Below, piece after piece: positions 62,631 through 64,000 of a DNA stretch of 64,000 nucleotides. The translations under genes were made by a program, and so were the position numbers. The stretch comes from Enterobacterales bacterium CwR94 (lineage in GTDB: Bacteria > Pseudomonadota > Gammaproteobacteria > Enterobacterales > Enterobacteriaceae), in NCBI GenBank assembly GCA_002837195.1, contig KZ478059.1:62001-126000 (forward strand). The letters run 5' to 3'. Under the pieces are notes generated by a model. It had not been told where the DNA came from. It saw only the letters and a program-made list of their open reading frames with translations, and ran no database searches. How positions within the stretch are numbered: the first letter of the stretch is position 1; each line of letters starts with the position of its first letter.

Positions 62631-63542
62631 ATGTACTACGGTTTTGATGTCGGTGGCAGCAAAATTGCGTTGGGCGTCTACGATGCGCAACGTCAACTGT
62701 GCTGGCAGACACGGGTGCCCACGCCGCGCGAAGATTATCAGCAATTGTTGCAGGTTATCACTGACCTCACCGCGCAAGCCGATGCCTTTTGCGGCATGCC
62801 AGGCAGCGTAGGCGTAGGGATACCGGGCTTACCTGTGCCGGATGATGGCACGGTGTTTACGGCCAATTTGCCCGCGGCACGCGGGAGAACCTTCGCGGCG
62901 GATTTGAGTGCACGTTTACAGCGTGAGGTGCGCATCGATAACGATGCCAACTGTTTTGCACTGTCGGAAGCCTGGGACGACGAGTTTCAACACTATCCTG
63001 TAGTGCTGGGGCTGATTCTCGGGACGGGCGTTGGTGGCGGGGTGATCATTAATGGTTCGCCGCTCACCGGGCGCAATTATATTGCCGGAGAGTTTGGGCA
63101 TATGCGCTTGCCGGTGGATGCGCTGGCGGCGGTGGGAGGCAATGTCCCGCTGCGTCAGTGTGGCTGCGGACAGACAGGCTGTGTTGAAACCTGGCTGTCA
63201 GGAGAGGGCTTTGCCTGGCTGTGGCAGCACGAGTATCAGTCTGCACTTAGCGCGCCGCAAATTATAGCGCGCTACGCGCAGCAGGATGCACAGGCTGTTG
63301 CGCATGTCGCCCGTTATCAGGCGCTGTTGGCCGTGTGTCTTGGCAATCTGCTCACCCTGTTTGATCCACATTTAGTGGTGTTAGGCGGAGGATTATCGCA
63401 GTTTGCCGCGTTATATGAAGGACTCGGCGAGCGGGTTGCGCCACATTTATTGCCTGTGGCCCGCTTGCCACGATTTGAGCCCGCGCGGCACGGTGATGCA
63501 GGAGGCATGCGCGGTGCGGCGTTTTTACACCTGAAAAAGTAA
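62631..63542 (+). CDS. nagK: NagK, N-acetylglucosamine kinase
   Basis: ROK-family kinase that phosphorylates GlcNAc released in peptidoglycan recycling. It has 303 aa, the same as E. coli. Motifs are [17 protein letters not shown] at the N terminus, [19 protein letters not shown] and the zinc-binding [15 protein letters not shown]. The start at 62631 has AGGGAA upstream; the open frame to 62562 is within lolE. Confidence 0.97.
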   Translation: MYYGFDVGGSKIALGVYDAQRQLCWQTRVPTPREDYQQLLQVITDLTAQADAFCGMPGSVGVGIPGLPVPDDGTVFTANLPAARGRTFAADLSARLQREVRIDNDANCFALSEAWDDEFQHYPVVLGLILGTGVGGGVIINGSPLTGRNYIAGEFGHMRLPVDALAAVGGNVPLRQCGCGQTGCVETWLSGEGFAWLWQHEYQSALSAPQIIARYAQQDAQAVAHVARYQALLAVCLGNLLTLFDPHLVVLGGGLSQFAALYEGLGERVAPHLLPVARLPRFEPARHGDAGGMRGAAFLHLKK

Positions 63543-63560
63543 CAAACGGCTGGGAGAGAT

Positions 63561-64000
63561 ATGCGAGCATTACGCGGACGTCTACGATTAGCGCGCTTTA
63601 GAAAGAATAAGCGTCTGATACATCAACGCTTTCGTCAGCGCATCTTTGAGCGTGACCGTAGCGAGGAACTGGCTGCCCATCCCTTGCCACACGTGGTGGT
63701 GCTGACCGGTGCAGGGATCTCTGCCGAATCCGGCATTCGGACATTCCGCGCGGCTGATGGCCTGTGGGAAGAGCACAGCATTGAAGATGTGGCCACTCCG
63801 GAAGGGTTTCAGCGTGACCCGGAGCGCGTGCAGGCATTTTATAATGCGCGACGCCAGCAACTGCAACAGCCAGAAATTCAACCGAATGCAGCGCACAATG
63901 CGCTGGCGGAACTGGAAGCGGTGTTGGGCGACAATCTGCTGCTGGTGACGCAAAATATCGACAATCTGCATGAACGCGCGGGCAACAGCCAGGTGCTGCA
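63561..64000 (+). CDS. cobB: CobB, NAD-dependent sirtuin deacylase (C-terminal part outside window)
   Basis: Partial: about 146 codons before the right edge. I read it from the ATG at 63561. After a basic N-terminal stretch of about 30 residues ([19 protein letters not shown]) comes [20 protein letters not shown], the NAD-binding sirtuin motif, and later [16 protein letters not shown]. It deacetylates acetyl-CoA synthetase and many lysines in E. coli. It follows nagK as in E. coli. Confidence 0.96.
   Translation, partial: MRALRGRLRLARFRKNKRLIHQRFRQRIFERDRSEELAAHPLPHVVVLTGAGISAESGIRTFRAADGLWEEHSIEDVATPEGFQRDPERVQAFYNARRQQLQQPEIQPNAAHNALAELEAVLGDNLLLVTQNIDNLHERAGNSQVL

Noticed and set aside
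1-64000. CRISPR arrays, tRNA/rRNA genes, insertion sequences or prophage genes
   Set aside because: I looked for regular repeats, tRNA-like cloverleaf ends, transposase motifs and phage proteins and found none; gene order is continuous with the enterobacterial core.

Overview
The window is an ordinary-looking stretch of enterobacterial core chromosome. Nearly every gene matches, in order and orientation, the Escherichia coli K-12 segment from mdoC/opgC (about 23-24 min) through the flg cluster, rne, the fab cluster, ptsG, ndh, mfd and lolCDE to cobB. Several neighbours familiar from E. coli are missing: no mdtG between msyB and lpxL, no yceO between yceJ and solA, and no ycfT between mfd and lolC. 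Two small unrecognised genes are present instead (11047-11322 and 59064-59279). This fits a non-Escherichia member of Enterobacterales, most plausibly an Erwiniaceae-type genus (Pantoea/Erwinia/Mixta). That placement is inference from gene content and protein divergence, not from a search.

Layout. 1-5112: divergent opgC and opgGH (osmoregulated periplasmic glucans), then yceK. 5113-10849: msyB, lpxL (lipid A), trhO (tRNA hydroxylation), yceI-yceJ, solA and bssS. 11047-15633, all minus strand: a small unknown gene, dinI with a LexA box, pyrC with a 5' hairpin overlapping its ribosome site, yceB, grxB and mdtH. 15871-19665, plus strand: rimJ, yceH, mviM and murJ. 19691-31271: the complete flg cluster, with flgAMN on minus and flgBCDEFGHIJKL on plus. 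A candidate FlhDC site lies between the two arms, and sigma-28 promoters lie before flgM and flgK. 31416-36820: rne with a long leader, divergent from rluC, then yceF. 36962-45067: yceD-rpmF-plsX-fabHDG-acpP-fabF-pabC-mltG, the fatty-acid/phospholipid and envelope block. 45064-47496: tmk-holB-tatD. 47797-49230: ptsG with Mlc-like and SgrS-target-like leader sites. 49407-53190: hinT-ycfL-lpoB-thiK-nagZ-ycfP, a peptidoglycan and salvage run. 53384-63542: ndh, ycfJ, mfd (minus), a small unknown gene (minus), lolCDE and nagK. cobB runs off the right end.

Together the genes cover envelope biogenesis (glucans, lipid A, lipid II flippase, lipoprotein export, septal peptidoglycan synthesis control), the flagellar rod-hook machine, type II fatty acid synthesis, RNA turnover and glucose uptake. 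I saw no prophage, insertion sequence, CRISPR array, rRNA or tRNA gene, and no cluster that looks like a new defence or biosynthetic system. The most interesting local signals are a textbook intrinsic-terminator hairpin embedded in frame inside the start of thiK, the two small unrecognised genes, and several cleanly readable regulatory sites.
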